Notes: generated from the sequence alone by a model not told the origin. DNA of 27,021 nucleotides from WLMZ01 sp037140375 (GCA_037140375.1 JBAXER010000036.1:1-27021); one strand, 5' to 3'; positions 15,214-23,527 are shown, counted from the first letter of the stretch. Numbers and translations: made by a program.

Positions 15214-15864
15214 ATGCGTCGATTGCGAGCCCTGAGTGCCCTCGCGGGCGCGGCAATGCTGTTCAGCGCGTGCGCGTTCGAAAGCCAGACCTATGTCGAT
15301 GTGCCTCCGGCGGTCACCCGGCCAACGATGCCGATCCCAACAACGCCTGCGACCTCAACAACTGCGCCGGTCACCTACCCGCCGGGCCTCTTCCCCTTCG
15401 CATCGAGCACCACAGTCGCCCTCGCAGCGCTCCCGAAGCCGGTTGCATCGCCTCGCGATGCACGAGCGCCCGAACCGCGTACTGACCTTGGAATCATTGA
15501 GATCCCAAGGATCGGTATCAAGATGACCATGCTCGAGGGCATCCGCTTGACCACCCTCGATCGCGGCCCCGGACACTGGCCCGGCACCGCCATGCCAGGC
15601 AAGGCAGGCAACGTTGTGGTCGCCGGCCATCGCACCAGCCACACAAAGCCATTCCGTCATCTCGATGCACTGGCTCCGGGCGACGAAGTCATTTTCACGA
15701 TGCCCGATGGTCGCTTTGTGTATCGAGTCGCGAGCACCGAAATTGTGACCCCCGACCGAATCGACATCACCAATCAGACCTCGGCAAAGACTGCCACCCT
15801 GTTCGCATGCCACCCCCCCGGGTCCACCAAGCAGCGCATCGTGGTGCACCTGGTTCTTGGCTGA
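15214..15864 (+). CDS. Class E-like sortase with an N-terminal lipoprotein signal
   Basis: Starting at the ATG at 15214, five bases after the hemY stop, the protein is 216 residues; a GTG at 15193 is a possible earlier start adding seven residues. The N-terminus reads MRRLRALSALAGAAMLFSAC, a lipobox-like signal with Cys20 instead of the usual uncleaved membrane anchor. A Pro/Thr-rich linker (about 31-60) follows. The sortase barrel (about 90-216) has the three catalytic residues: His139 in VVAGHRTSH, Cys199 in TLFACHPPGS and Arg208 in KQRIVVHLV. This TLxxC-HPPGS-xxR arrangement is that of actinobacterial class E/F sortases, which cut LPxTG- or LAxTG-like signals and attach proteins to the cell wall. 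No substrate with a sorting signal is encoded nearby, so the partner is unknown. It sits between heme genes and lnt. Confidence 0.87.
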   Translation: MRRLRALSALAGAAMLFSACAFESQTYVDVPPAVTRPTMPIPTTPATSTTAPVTYPPGLFPFASSTTVALAALPKPVASPRDARAPEPRTDLGIIEIPRIGIKMTMLEGIRLTTLDRGPGHWPGTAMPGKAGNVVVAGHRTSHTKPFRHLDALAPGDEVIFTMPDGRFVYRVASTEIVTPDRIDITNQTSAKTATLFACHPPGSTKQRIVVHLVLG

Positions 15865-15905
15865 TCTCGGTCCTCGGCCCGCCCCAGCGGTAACGTCGCA
15901 CGCAC

Positions 15906-17450
15906 ATGCCCACCGCTCGGCCATCGCTTCCTCGAATCGCTCGACCCAGCAGACAGGCAACGCTGTCGCTCGTTGGCGGCAGTCTCGTGGCCCTCTCGCT
16001 GCCCCCGTGGGGATACTGGCCACTCGCCTTGCTTGGCATCATGCTGTTCGAGACGGCACTCGGCGAATCACCAACCCGTCGCAACGCCTTTCGCTACGGA
16101 TGGCTGTTTGGTGCTGGCTGGCTCTTTGCGGGCATGGTCTGGATGTGGTTTCTCACCGCTCCCGGTTATCTCCTCGGCGCCGCCATGTTCGCCACGCTCC
16201 ATGCGCTCGCAGCGATGGCAGCACCCACGGGCCGCTGGCGCGTCGTCGCCCGACCTGCGATCCACACGCTGATTGAGGCCGCCCGCTTCTGCTTCCCGTT
16301 CGGCGGGGTTCCGCTAGCCAGCCTGGCCATTGGACAAAGCAGCGGACCCCTCGTTGGCGTTGCTCGCATCGGTGGCGCCGTGCTGCTCACGTGGATCACA
16401 TTCCAGATCGGCTTCGCTTTGGCCGGGCCATCGCCGGCAGTGCCGCAGTTCGCCAAACGTCGTAGTGGTGGTGCCACCGGATCGCTGCACGGCGTGCTGG
16501 CGCTCGGCGCCGTGGTGGGCATCATCGTGCTCGCGGCGCTCGCACCAACCGGGCACGCAACCGGACGCTCGCTGCGAATTGCAGCCGTTCAGGGTGGCGG
16601 CCAACAAGGCACCCACGCAATCTTCACCGACTCAAGCATCGTGCTCGATCGTCACCTTGCGGCTACCCAAACCATCACTGCGGCCGACAAAGTCGACCTT
16701 GTGGTGTGGCCCGAAAATGTCATCGACGTGGCCACGTTTGCTGCAAGTCCCGAGCTCGAGAGCGTGGCAGCCGAGGCTCGCCGTCTCAACGTACCGATGC
16801 TCGTTGGCATCACCGAAGACGCACCAAACGACCGCTTCCTCAACGCCCAAGTTGTGGTCGCTCCCGACGGCCAAGTCACCAGCCGCTACGAGAAGGTTCG
16901 ACGCGTTCCGTTCGGCGAATACATGCCCCTGCGTGGCTTGCTCTCAGCGCTCGGGGCGCCAACCAACCTGGTGCCGCGCGACGCAGTAGCCGGCCGCGGA
17001 CCCGGCTATCTCACCTTGCCCGACGGCACCCGAGTTGGCGTTGTCATCTCATGGGAAGTGTTCTTCGGCGGCCGCGGTCGCGACGGCGTCAGCCACGGCG
17101 GTCAACTGATCATCAACCCCACCAACGGTTCGAGCTACACATGGACCGTGCTGCAGACCCAACAGGTTGCATCATCTCGATTGCGCGCGATCGAAACGGA
17201 TCGGTGGGTGGTGCAGGCCGCACCAACCGGGTTCAGCGCGTTTGTATCTCCCGACGGCGACGTCATCAGTCGCACGGGCGTGAGTGAGCAGCGGGTGATC
17301 ATTCACGATGTTGAGCTACGCACCGGCACCACGTGGTACGTGTGGTTGGGCGACATCCCATGGGTAGCACTGGCGGCGCTGGCGTTCGCTGTTGCCGCTT
17401 GGTTCTCGCGTGATCGCGCCAAACGTTCGAGCGCTGACGGCGCGAGCTAG
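15906..17450 (+). CDS. lnt: Apolipoprotein N-acyltransferase homologue with Ser in place of the catalytic Cys
   Basis: The 514-residue protein has the Lnt plan: an N-terminal multi-helix membrane domain (about 18-215), an extracytoplasmic nitrilase-like domain (about 222-475) and a C-terminal helix (485-500). Lnt adds the third acyl chain to the N-terminal Cys of lipoproteins. The nitrilase residues Glu270 (VVWPEN), Lys330 (YEKVRR) and Glu338 (PFGEYMP) are present. The residue aligned with E. coli Cys387 is Ser382, in GVVISWEVFF (codon TCA). The only cysteine in the whole protein is Cys129 in the membrane part, so no other cysteine can replace it. It may be inactive, may use serine, or may belong to a clade with altered chemistry. 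It is 41 bases downstream of a sortase with a lipobox and meets dtd tail to tail two bases apart. Confidence 0.9.
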   Translation: MPTARPSLPRIARPSRQATLSLVGGSLVALSLPPWGYWPLALLGIMLFETALGESPTRRNAFRYGWLFGAGWLFAGMVWMWFLTAPGYLLGAAMFATLHALAAMAAPTGRWRVVARPAIHTLIEAARFCFPFGGVPLASLAIGQSSGPLVGVARIGGAVLLTWITFQIGFALAGPSPAVPQFAKRRSGGATGSLHGVLALGAVVGIIVLAALAPTGHATGRSLRIAAVQGGGQQGTHAIFTDSSIVLDRHLAATQTITAADKVDLVVWPENVIDVATFAASPELESVAAEARRLNVPMLVGITEDAPNDRFLNAQVVVAPDGQVTSRYEKVRRVPFGEYMPLRGLLSALGAPTNLVPRDAVAGRGPGYLTLPDGTRVGVVISWEVFFGGRGRDGVSHGGQLIINPTNGSSYTWTVLQTQQVASSRLRAIETDRWVVQAAPTGFSAFVSPDGDVISRTGVSEQRVIIHDVELRTGTTWYVWLGDIPWVALAALAFAVAAWFSRDRAKRSSADGAS

Positions 17451-17452
17451 AG

Positions 17453-17902
17453 CTAGATCTCGATGAACAACGTGACCGGGCCGTCGTTCACGAGCGCGAC
17501 GTGCATGTCAGTGCGGAACCGACCGGTAGCAACCGTGGCGCCGAGCAACCGCAACTCATCGACCACTGCAGCAACAAGCGGCTCGGCGTGGTCGGGCTTC
17601 GCCGCAGCGATGTAGCTCGGACGTCGCCCAGCACCGGTATCGGCATACAACGTGAACTGACTCACGACAAGAATCTCGCGACTGGTATCGGCCACCGACC
17701 GGTTCATCACACCGTTCTCGTCGTCGATGATGCGTAGGTGCCACAGTTTGTCGGCAAGCTTGCGAGCGTTGGCGAACGTGTCGTCGTGGGTCACTCCCAC
17801 GAGCACGCAGAGCCCGGCGCCAATAGCGCCAACAACCTCGGCGCCGTCGGCGCTCACGACGGTGACACTTGCTTCAAGAACTCGCTGGACCAATGCACGC
17901 AC
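17453..17902 (-). CDS. dtd: D-aminoacyl-tRNA deacylase
   Basis: The 149-residue cytoplasmic enzyme removes D-amino acids (and glycine from tRNA-Ala) attached wrongly to tRNA, protecting translation. It begins MRALVQRVLEASVTV, the standard opening of the family, and holds both active-site motifs: SQFTLYADT at 81-89 and VNDGPVT at 138-144, whose Gly141-Pro142 is the cross-subunit cis-Pro that rejects L-amino acids. GRRPSY at 92-97 is also conserved. Length is exactly typical (145-150). It stands alone on the minus strand, two bases from the lnt stop and 32 bases divergent from the epimerase gene. Nothing about it is unusual. Confidence 0.97.
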   Translation of the reverse strand: MRALVQRVLEASVTVVSADGAEVVGAIGAGLCVLVGVTHDDTFANARKLADKLWHLRIIDDENGVMNRSVADTSREILVVSQFTLYADTGAGRRPSYIAAAKPDHAEPLVAAVVDELRLLGATVATGRFRTDMHVALVNDGPVTLFIEI

Positions 17903-17934
17903 AGAGCCATTGTTGCATCTGAGGCTCGCACCCG

Positions 17935-18825
17935 ATGGCGGCTGCGGGCAGACTCTGCATCGTGATCCAACTACACGCAGGCTCAGCGCACTGCTCGATC
18001 AGCCCCGAGCATGGCGGCCGTGTGGCATCGCTCGCGGTGTACGGCGTTGAACTGTTGGTCCAGCCGCCTGACAACCCCGACCGCGTCGCCGACGCCCACG
18101 GGCTCGATCCCATGGCGTGGGGTTGCTACCCGATGGCGCCATGGGCCGGCCGCATCCGCGATGGAACCTTCGCCTTCGAGGGCGTCACGCACCAACTGCC
18201 CATCAACCTTGCGCCGCACGCCATCCATGGAACCGTGTTCACCCGCGTCTGGCATGTTGACTCGATCGATGGCAATGCGGTCACGCTGTCGTGCGAGCTC
18301 GGGCCGCACTGGCCATTCGGTGGCTCAGCGACACAACGCATCGAACTGCATGACGATCGTCTCAGTTGCGAACTCTCGGTCACCGCCGCCGACCATGACA
18401 TGCCCGCCCAGCTCGGGTGGCATCCGTGGTTCGCCAAGCCTCAGTCGGCGCAACTGCACTTTGGCGAAATGTACGTTCGCGATGCCCACGGCATTCCCAC
18501 TGGCGAGGTGGCAAGTCCGAGCGATCAACCTTGGGACGATTGCTTCACCAATCCCTTGGCGCCGATCGAGCTGCGATACGAAACCCCCGACCACGATTCA
18601 CTGCTGATCACGGTTGACAGCGATTGCGACCATTGGGTCATCTACGACCAGCCCGCTCATGCCACATGCGTCGAGCCGCAGTCGGGTCCGCCCGACGGAT
18701 TCAATATCGCCAAGCTCGTGAAATCGCCGCCATCGGCGGGTTCATCGCCTCTTGGGGCGGGGCAAACGCTACGTCGCGAAATGACCATCAGCTGGGACAT
18801 CACCGCAGCTCAGACCACACGATAA
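17935..18825 (+). CDS. Aldose 1-epimerase (galactose mutarotase)-family protein
   Basis: The 296-residue protein is built like a galactose mutarotase beta-sandwich, which interconverts alpha and beta anomers of sugars. Likely catalytic and binding residues are in place: His95/His98 in HAIHG (95-99), His163 in LGWHPWF (160-166) and the general-base Glu247 in CVEPQSGPPDGFN (245-257). APWAGRIRDG (68-77) corresponds to the PWxNRI block of the family. The start at 17935 is the first ATG; a GTG at 17962 giving VIQLHAGSAHC is an alternative that would remove nine residues. Substrate could be a free hexose or a sugar phosphate, since the family also contains hexose-6-phosphate epimerases. It lies 84 bases before the glycosyltransferase gene on the same strand, so a link to sugar metabolism there is possible but unproven. 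Confidence 0.88.
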   Translation: MAAAGRLCIVIQLHAGSAHCSISPEHGGRVASLAVYGVELLVQPPDNPDRVADAHGLDPMAWGCYPMAPWAGRIRDGTFAFEGVTHQLPINLAPHAIHGTVFTRVWHVDSIDGNAVTLSCELGPHWPFGGSATQRIELHDDRLSCELSVTAADHDMPAQLGWHPWFAKPQSAQLHFGEMYVRDAHGIPTGEVASPSDQPWDDCFTNPLAPIELRYETPDHDSLLITVDSDCDHWVIYDQPAHATCVEPQSGPPDGFNIAKLVKSPPSAGSSPLGAGQTLRREMTISWDITAAQTTR

Positions 18826-18909
18826 GACCTAGATGACGGTCTCGTGACAGGTGCCGAATACCCCGCACTTACACCGGTACGCAACCATGCGCCGATAGCG
18901 TTGGCTTCC

Positions 18910-20205
18910 ATGTCTACAGCCTCGGACCCCAACGGGCCCCTGCGGATTGCTTACCTCACCTACCGAGGCAAGCCGCACGTGGGTGGCCAAGGGGTATACA
19001 CGCGTCATCTCACCAAGGCTCTCGCCGACCTCGGTCACGAGATCGAAGTGTTCGGTGGTCAGCCGTATCCCATTCTTGATTCGCGCGTTCCACTGCACAA
19101 ACTTCCCAGCCTCGACATTTTCAACGAGCAGTATCCGGGCCGTCTGCCCGCCTACTGGGAGATGAAGAGCAAAGAAGATGTCCTCGAGACATTGCAATAT
19201 CTCACCGGCACATTCAGCGAGCCACTCGCGTTTAGCGCCCGCGCCTACAAGGCACTCAAGTCACGCACGCGCGACTTCGATCTTGTACACGACAACCAGT
19301 GCCTCGGTTACAGCATCTTGCAGATCGAAAAGATCATCCCCACGGTTGTCACGTTGCATCACCCCATCACCAAAGACCGCCAACTCGAGATGAGCCACGC
19401 CCCATCACGTTGGAAGCGTCGCAGCGTTGGTCGCTGGTACGGCTTCGTGAAGATGCAGGGCCGCGTCGCCAGTCGCATGCCGCGCATTGTGGTCGTCAGC
19501 GAAAACAGCATCAAGGACATCAACGCCGACATGGGTGTCAGCCTCGATCGCATGCGTCTCGTGCCGGTGGGCGTAGACCCCGACCTGTTCAAGCCACTGC
19601 CGCACGTTGCCCGAGTTCCTGGCCGACTCATCACCACAGCGTCGGCCGACGTTGCGCTCAAGGGTTTGTCGTACTTGCTCGAGGCGATGGCCAAGCTACG
19701 CACCGAGCGCGACATCACGCTCACCATCATCGGCAAGCCGCGCGAAGGCCACAGCGACGATCTCATCGAGCGCCTCGGTCTGCGCCCATACATCAACTTC
19801 GTCAGCGGCGTCAGCGACGAGCGCATCGTCGAGCTCTACGCCGAGGCCGAATTGGCCGTCGTGCCCAGCCTCTACGAAGGTTTCAGCCTTCCCGCTATCG
19901 AAGCAATGTGCACTGGCACGCCGCTCGTTGCCACTGATGGCGGCGCGCTTCCCGAAGTCACCGGCAAAGACGGCGACACCGTGTTCCAGTGCAAGGCCGG
20001 CGACGCCGAGGGTCTCGCCGCCCAAATTCGTCTGGCACTTGAGAACCCCGAGCTCCGTCATCGCATTGGCGAGGCCGGCCGTCAGCGCGTGGTCGAGCGC
20101 TGGAGCTGGACCCACTGCGCCAAGCTCACCGTCGATCAGTACCGCGAAGTGTTGGCCATGCCTCACAACATCGCCAAGCTGCGCGCGAACGGACGTATCT
20201 CGTAG
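18910..20205 (+). CDS. GT4-family (GT-B fold) glycosyltransferase
   Basis: The start is placed at the ATG at 18910, which begins MSTASDPNGPLRIAYLTYRG and gives 431 residues; an upstream GTG at 18844 would add 22 residues outside the fold. LTYRGKPHVGGQGVYTRHL (about 16-34) is the glycine loop of the N-terminal Rossmann domain. The C-terminal domain has VPVGVDPDLF (218-227), the SADVALKGLSYLLEAM donor-domain entry and EGFSLPAIE (323-331), the EX7E motif of retaining GT4 enzymes that holds the nucleotide-sugar. There is no transmembrane segment, so it acts in the cytoplasm or at the inner membrane face. The YRG-PH-GGQG N-terminus seems to be a recurrent actinobacterial type, but donor and acceptor are unknown. 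Its stop overlaps the methyltransferase start by one base (TAGTG). Confidence 0.92.
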   Translation: MSTASDPNGPLRIAYLTYRGKPHVGGQGVYTRHLTKALADLGHEIEVFGGQPYPILDSRVPLHKLPSLDIFNEQYPGRLPAYWEMKSKEDVLETLQYLTGTFSEPLAFSARAYKALKSRTRDFDLVHDNQCLGYSILQIEKIIPTVVTLHHPITKDRQLEMSHAPSRWKRRSVGRWYGFVKMQGRVASRMPRIVVVSENSIKDINADMGVSLDRMRLVPVGVDPDLFKPLPHVARVPGRLITTASADVALKGLSYLLEAMAKLRTERDITLTIIGKPREGHSDDLIERLGLRPYINFVSGVSDERIVELYAEAELAVVPSLYEGFSLPAIEAMCTGTPLVATDGGALPEVTGKDGDTVFQCKAGDAEGLAAQIRLALENPELRHRIGEAGRQRVVERWSWTHCAKLTVDQYREVLAMPHNIAKLRANGRIS

Positions 20206-20945
20206 TGCTCACCATCCGATTCGATCGATTGGGCCTCAAGCCCGGAGACCTCGTGCTCGATGTTGGTGCCGGTTTCGGCCGTCACTGTTTCGAAGTAGCC
20301 CGACGCGGCGGACGCGTTGTGGCGCTCGATTACGCAGCCGACGAAGTGGTCGGAACCCGCGCCACCTTGGGCGGCATGGTCGATGCCGGCGAAATCCCAC
20401 TGCACAGTTACGTGGGTGTGTTGCGCGGCGACGGCACCACGTTGCCATTCCCCGACAACACGTTCGACATCGTCATCACCAGCGAGGTTCTCGAGCACAT
20501 CCAAAACGATGTCGGAGCAATCGCCGAGATGGTGCGCGTACTCAAGCCAGGTGGGCGCTTTGCCGGCACCGTGCCTTCGTGGTTGCCAGAAAAGATCAAC
20601 TGGATGCTCAGCGACGAATACCACGCACCCAAGTCGGTGGGCGGCCACGTTCGCATCTATACCGAGACCGAACTCAAAGCCAAGCTGCGTTCGTCGGGGC
20701 TCACCGTTACCGGCAGCCACCACGCACACGCGCTGCACTCGCCGTACTGGTGGCTCAAGTGTGCCGTCGGCCCACGTCGCGAAGACAGCAAGGCCGTCAA
20801 CGCATACAAGAAGTTCCTCGAATGGGACATCATCAAGGGCCCCAAGGTCACGCGAATCGCCGAGCGCGTGCTGAGCCCCGCACTCGGGAAAAGCCTTGCC
20901 GTGTACGGCACCAAACCAATGCCCAGCTTGGTCGCTTCGTCGTGA
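20205..20945 (+). CDS. Class I SAM-dependent methyltransferase, GT4-operon member
   Basis: The 246-residue protein starts at a GTG that shares one base with the glycosyltransferase stop. Motif I is LVLDVGAGFGRHCFEVA (16-32), the acidic end of strand 2 is VVALDYA, and the DTTLPFPDNTFDIVITSEVLEHI-type segment (acidic loop through motif post-II, near 76-103) is that of the Methyltransf_11 group. After KPGGRFAGTVPSWLPEKINW the protein has a C-terminal part, about 130-246, containing HALHSPYWWLKCAVG, that is not part of the core fold and may bind the substrate. Methyl acceptors in this group range from sugars to quinones and lipids. Tight coupling to the GT4 gene suggests the acceptor is a glycan or glycolipid made by that enzyme; this is inferred from context only. 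Confidence 0.9.
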   Translation: MLTIRFDRLGLKPGDLVLDVGAGFGRHCFEVARRGGRVVALDYAADEVVGTRATLGGMVDAGEIPLHSYVGVLRGDGTTLPFPDNTFDIVITSEVLEHIQNDVGAIAEMVRVLKPGGRFAGTVPSWLPEKINWMLSDEYHAPKSVGGHVRIYTETELKAKLRSSGLTVTGSHHAHALHSPYWWLKCAVGPRREDSKAVNAYKKFLEWDIIKGPKVTRIAERVLSPALGKSLAVYGTKPMPSLVASS

Positions 20946-21976
20946 GCCGCATTCCAGACATCGAAGGCGTCTTGAGCGCCGAAGAGGTCTGCCTCACCGC
21001 GCTCTCAATCGCCGATCTGCAACTGCCCACCGGAATGATTCCGTGGTTTGTTGGTGGCCATTGCGACCCATGGAATCACGTCGAAACCGCGATGGCGCTC
21101 GACATCGCAGGCATGCACTCGCACGCCGAGCGGGCCTACGAATGGCTGGTCGACACACAGCGTCCCGAAGGCAGCTGGAACAACTACTACCTGCCCGATG
21201 GCACGGTCGAAGACATCAAGCTCGACACCAACGTGTGTGCCTACGTCGCCGCTGGCGTGTGGCATCACTGGCTCTGCACTTGGGATCGCGCCTTCGTTGA
21301 TCACCTGTGGCCAACCGTCGAGCGCGCCATCGATTGGGTGCTCGGCATGCGTCGACACGACGGCACCATTTTGTGGGCATGCGAGCCCGACGGCGAGCGC
21401 CCTTGGGACTATGCATTGCTCACCGGCTCGAGCAGCATCATGCACGCGTTGCAGTGCGCCTCGAAACTGGCCGACCTCATCAACGAGCCACGCCCCGACT
21501 GGGCAGCAGCAGCCGAGGCGTTGCGCGCTGTCATCAGCACTCAGGCCGACACAGCGTTCGAGCCCAAGACCCGTTGGGCGATGGACTGGTATTACCCAGT
21601 GCTCACCGGTGCAATGATCGGCGAAGATGCCAAGGCCCGCCTCACCGATGGCTGGGAAACCTTCGCCATCGAAGGCCGTGGCATTCGCTGCGTAAGCGAC
21701 GAACCATGGGTCACCGCTTCCGAGACAGCCGAGGCTTCGTTGTCGTTTACCGCAATCGGCGATCTCGCCACCGCAACCGATCTGCTCAGCTGGACCCGAG
21801 CCCATCGCTGCGACGACGGCGCCTACAGCACCGGCATCGTGTATCCCTCGCTCGAACGATTCCCCGCTGGCGAGCGCTCTGCCTACACCGGAGCTGCGGT
21901 CATCTTGGCCGCCGACGCCATCTGTGGCGCCTCGGCCGGCAGCCGATTGTTTGTGCCTGTCTCCTGCACCGACTAA
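20942..21976 (+). CDS. Alpha-toroid (prenyltransferase/terpene cyclase-like or six-hairpin glycosidase-like) protein
   Basis: The GTG at 20942 overlaps the methyltransferase stop by four bases (GTGA) and gives 344 residues. The protein is a series of helical hairpins with repeated aromatic and Gly-rich turns, for instance FVGGHCDPWNHVETAMAL, TQRPEGSWNNYYLPDG, DTNVCAYVAAGVWHHWL, GTILWACEPDG and SAYTGAAVILAADAI. This is the look of an alpha/alpha barrel, as in prenyltransferase beta subunits, squalene cyclases and six-hairpin glycosidases. I see no DxDD or QW set complete enough for a terpene cyclase, nor a clear glycosidase acid pair, though several Asp and Glu lie at turns. There is no signal peptide, so it is cytoplasmic. 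Databases often label such proteins prenyltransferase; I would not take this literally. Function likely relates to the two genes before it. Confidence 0.8.
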   Translation: MSRIPDIEGVLSAEEVCLTALSIADLQLPTGMIPWFVGGHCDPWNHVETAMALDIAGMHSHAERAYEWLVDTQRPEGSWNNYYLPDGTVEDIKLDTNVCAYVAAGVWHHWLCTWDRAFVDHLWPTVERAIDWVLGMRRHDGTILWACEPDGERPWDYALLTGSSSIMHALQCASKLADLINEPRPDWAAAAEALRAVISTQADTAFEPKTRWAMDWYYPVLTGAMIGEDAKARLTDGWETFAIEGRGIRCVSDEPWVTASETAEASLSFTAIGDLATATDLLSWTRAHRCDDGAYSTGIVYPSLERFPAGERSAYTGAAVILAADAICGASAGSRLFVPVSCTD

Positions 21977-21985
21977 ACCCTTGGC

Positions 21986-23527
21986 GTGACCTCGCTGCCA
22001 ACATCTGAATCACTGCTCACGCTCGCCCGCTCAGCACTCGCTGCGTGCGGCACCAACGTGGCGCTTACTTCGGGGTCGCATGCGGCGCGATCTCCCATCA
22101 ACGGTCTGCAGTTCGGCTCTGTCGCTGGGCTCCACGGCGCAGGCGGCAACGAGCTCACTGTCGACATCGCCGTCGAGCGCGCCGCTGCCGCCTTTACGAC
22201 ATGGCGCACCACCCCAGCACCACGACGCGCCGAAGTGGTTCGTCACCTCGCTGCACTGCTGCGCGAGCACATCGGCGACCTCGCCACCATCGTGTCGATT
22301 GAGGCTGGCAAGATCCGCAGCGAAGCCCTCGGCGAAGTGCAAGAGATGATCGACATCTGCGACTACGCAGTGGGCCTGAGCCGCACGATGGGTGGACACA
22401 CGATGGCGTCAGAGCGCCCCGGCCACCGTCTCATGGAGACATGGCATCCGATTGGACCAGTCGGCGTGATCTCGGCGTTCAACTTCCCGGTGGCTGTCTG
22501 GAGCTGGAACACCACGATCGCGTTGGTGTGCGGCAACCCGGTGATCTGGAAGCCCAGCGAACTCACGCCGCTCACCGCTCTGGCGTCGCAGGCGCTGTAT
22601 GAGCGGGCGGCCGCGCTGGCGGGCGCACCGGCGCACCTCAGCCAGGTCGTGCTCGGCGGCGCCGACGTTGGCGCGGCACTTGTTGCGCATCCTGGCGTGG
22701 CGCTGATTAGCGCAACTGGCTCCACCACAATGGGCGCCCGCGTGGCGCCGGTGGTTGCGGCCCGCTTTGGTCGCTCGATTCTCGAACTCGGCGGCAACAA
22801 TGCTGCCATCGTTGCCCCATCGGCCGATGCCGAACTTGCGGTGCGCGGCATCACCTTCTCGGCGGCGGGCACGGCCGGGCAGCGATGCACCACGCTGCGC
22901 CGCGTCATCGTGCACAACAGTCGCCACGACGAACTCATCGAACGACTCGCCGCCGCCTACGCAACGCTTCCGGTTGGCAATCCGTTTGAATCATCCACGT
23001 TGGTGGGCCCGCTCATCAACACCACTGCCTTCGACAAGATGAGCGCCGCGATCAGCGCTGCAACTGCCGACGGCGGCCACCTCATCGTGGGCGGCGAACG
23101 GCTGTTGCTCGACCAAGCTCCTCACGCGGCGTACACGCGGCCAGCAATTGTCACCATGCCAGCGCAGACCGCCATTGTGGCCACCGAGACCTTCGCTCCG
23201 CTGCTCTACATCATGCGCTACGACGATCTTGATCAGGCCATCGCATTGCAGAACGGCGTGCCGCAAGGCTTGGCCAGCAGCATCTTCACCACCGATGTGC
23301 GCGAGGCCGAACGCTTCTGCGCCGCCGACGGCAGCGACTGCGGCATCGCCAACGTGAACATCGGCCCATCGGGTGCTGAAATCGGTGGCGCCTTTGGCGG
23401 CGAGAAGACCACCGGAGGCGGACGCGAAAGCGGCAGCGACGCATGGAAGGCCTATATGCGCCGAGCTACCAACACGGTCAACTACTCGAACGATCTGCCG
23501 CTCGCGCAAGGTGTGCAGTTCGTCTAG
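21986..23527 (+). CDS. amaB: L-alpha-aminoadipate semialdehyde dehydrogenase (ALDH7/antiquitin family)
   Basis: The 513-residue enzyme starts at a GTG nine bases after the previous stop; the next in-frame ATG is too far inside to be real. It follows the ALDH7A1 (antiquitin) family closely: EVQEMIDICDYAVGLSR (117-133), SERPGHRLMETWHPIGPVG (142-160), SAFNFPVA (163-170) with the oxyanion Asn165, FGRSILELGGNNA (261-273) with Glu267, and TAGQRCTTLRR (296-306) with the nucleophile Cys301. The C-terminus has SGAEIGGAFGGEKTTGGGRE and YMRRATNTVNYS, hallmarks of this branch. It oxidises alpha-aminoadipate semialdehyde, or piperideine-6-carboxylate in equilibrium with it, to aminoadipate in lysine breakdown with NAD(P)+. 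No lysine aminotransferase or other lysine gene is visible nearby. Confidence 0.93.
   Translation: MTSLPTSESLLTLARSALAACGTNVALTSGSHAARSPINGLQFGSVAGLHGAGGNELTVDIAVERAAAAFTTWRTTPAPRRAEVVRHLAALLREHIGDLATIVSIEAGKIRSEALGEVQEMIDICDYAVGLSRTMGGHTMASERPGHRLMETWHPIGPVGVISAFNFPVAVWSWNTTIALVCGNPVIWKPSELTPLTALASQALYERAAALAGAPAHLSQVVLGGADVGAALVAHPGVALISATGSTTMGARVAPVVAARFGRSILELGGNNAAIVAPSADAELAVRGITFSAAGTAGQRCTTLRRVIVHNSRHDELIERLAAAYATLPVGNPFESSTLVGPLINTTAFDKMSAAISAATADGGHLIVGGERLLLDQAPHAAYTRPAIVTMPAQTAIVATETFAPLLYIMRYDDLDQAIALQNGVPQGLASSIFTTDVREAERFCAADGSDCGIANVNIGPSGAEIGGAFGGEKTTGGGRESGSDAWKAYMRRATNTVNYSNDLPLAQGVQFV

Noticed and set aside
18825..18842. AGACC/GGTCT hairpin after the epimerase gene
   Set aside because: Only 5 bp with an eight-base loop and no T-tract; too weak to call a terminator.
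19607..20941. Long open frame running through the GT4 and methyltransferase genes into the toroid gene
   Set aside because: The first 445 codons are an out-of-frame shadow rich in Arg, Pro and Ser; only the part from the GTG at 20942 is a real protein.
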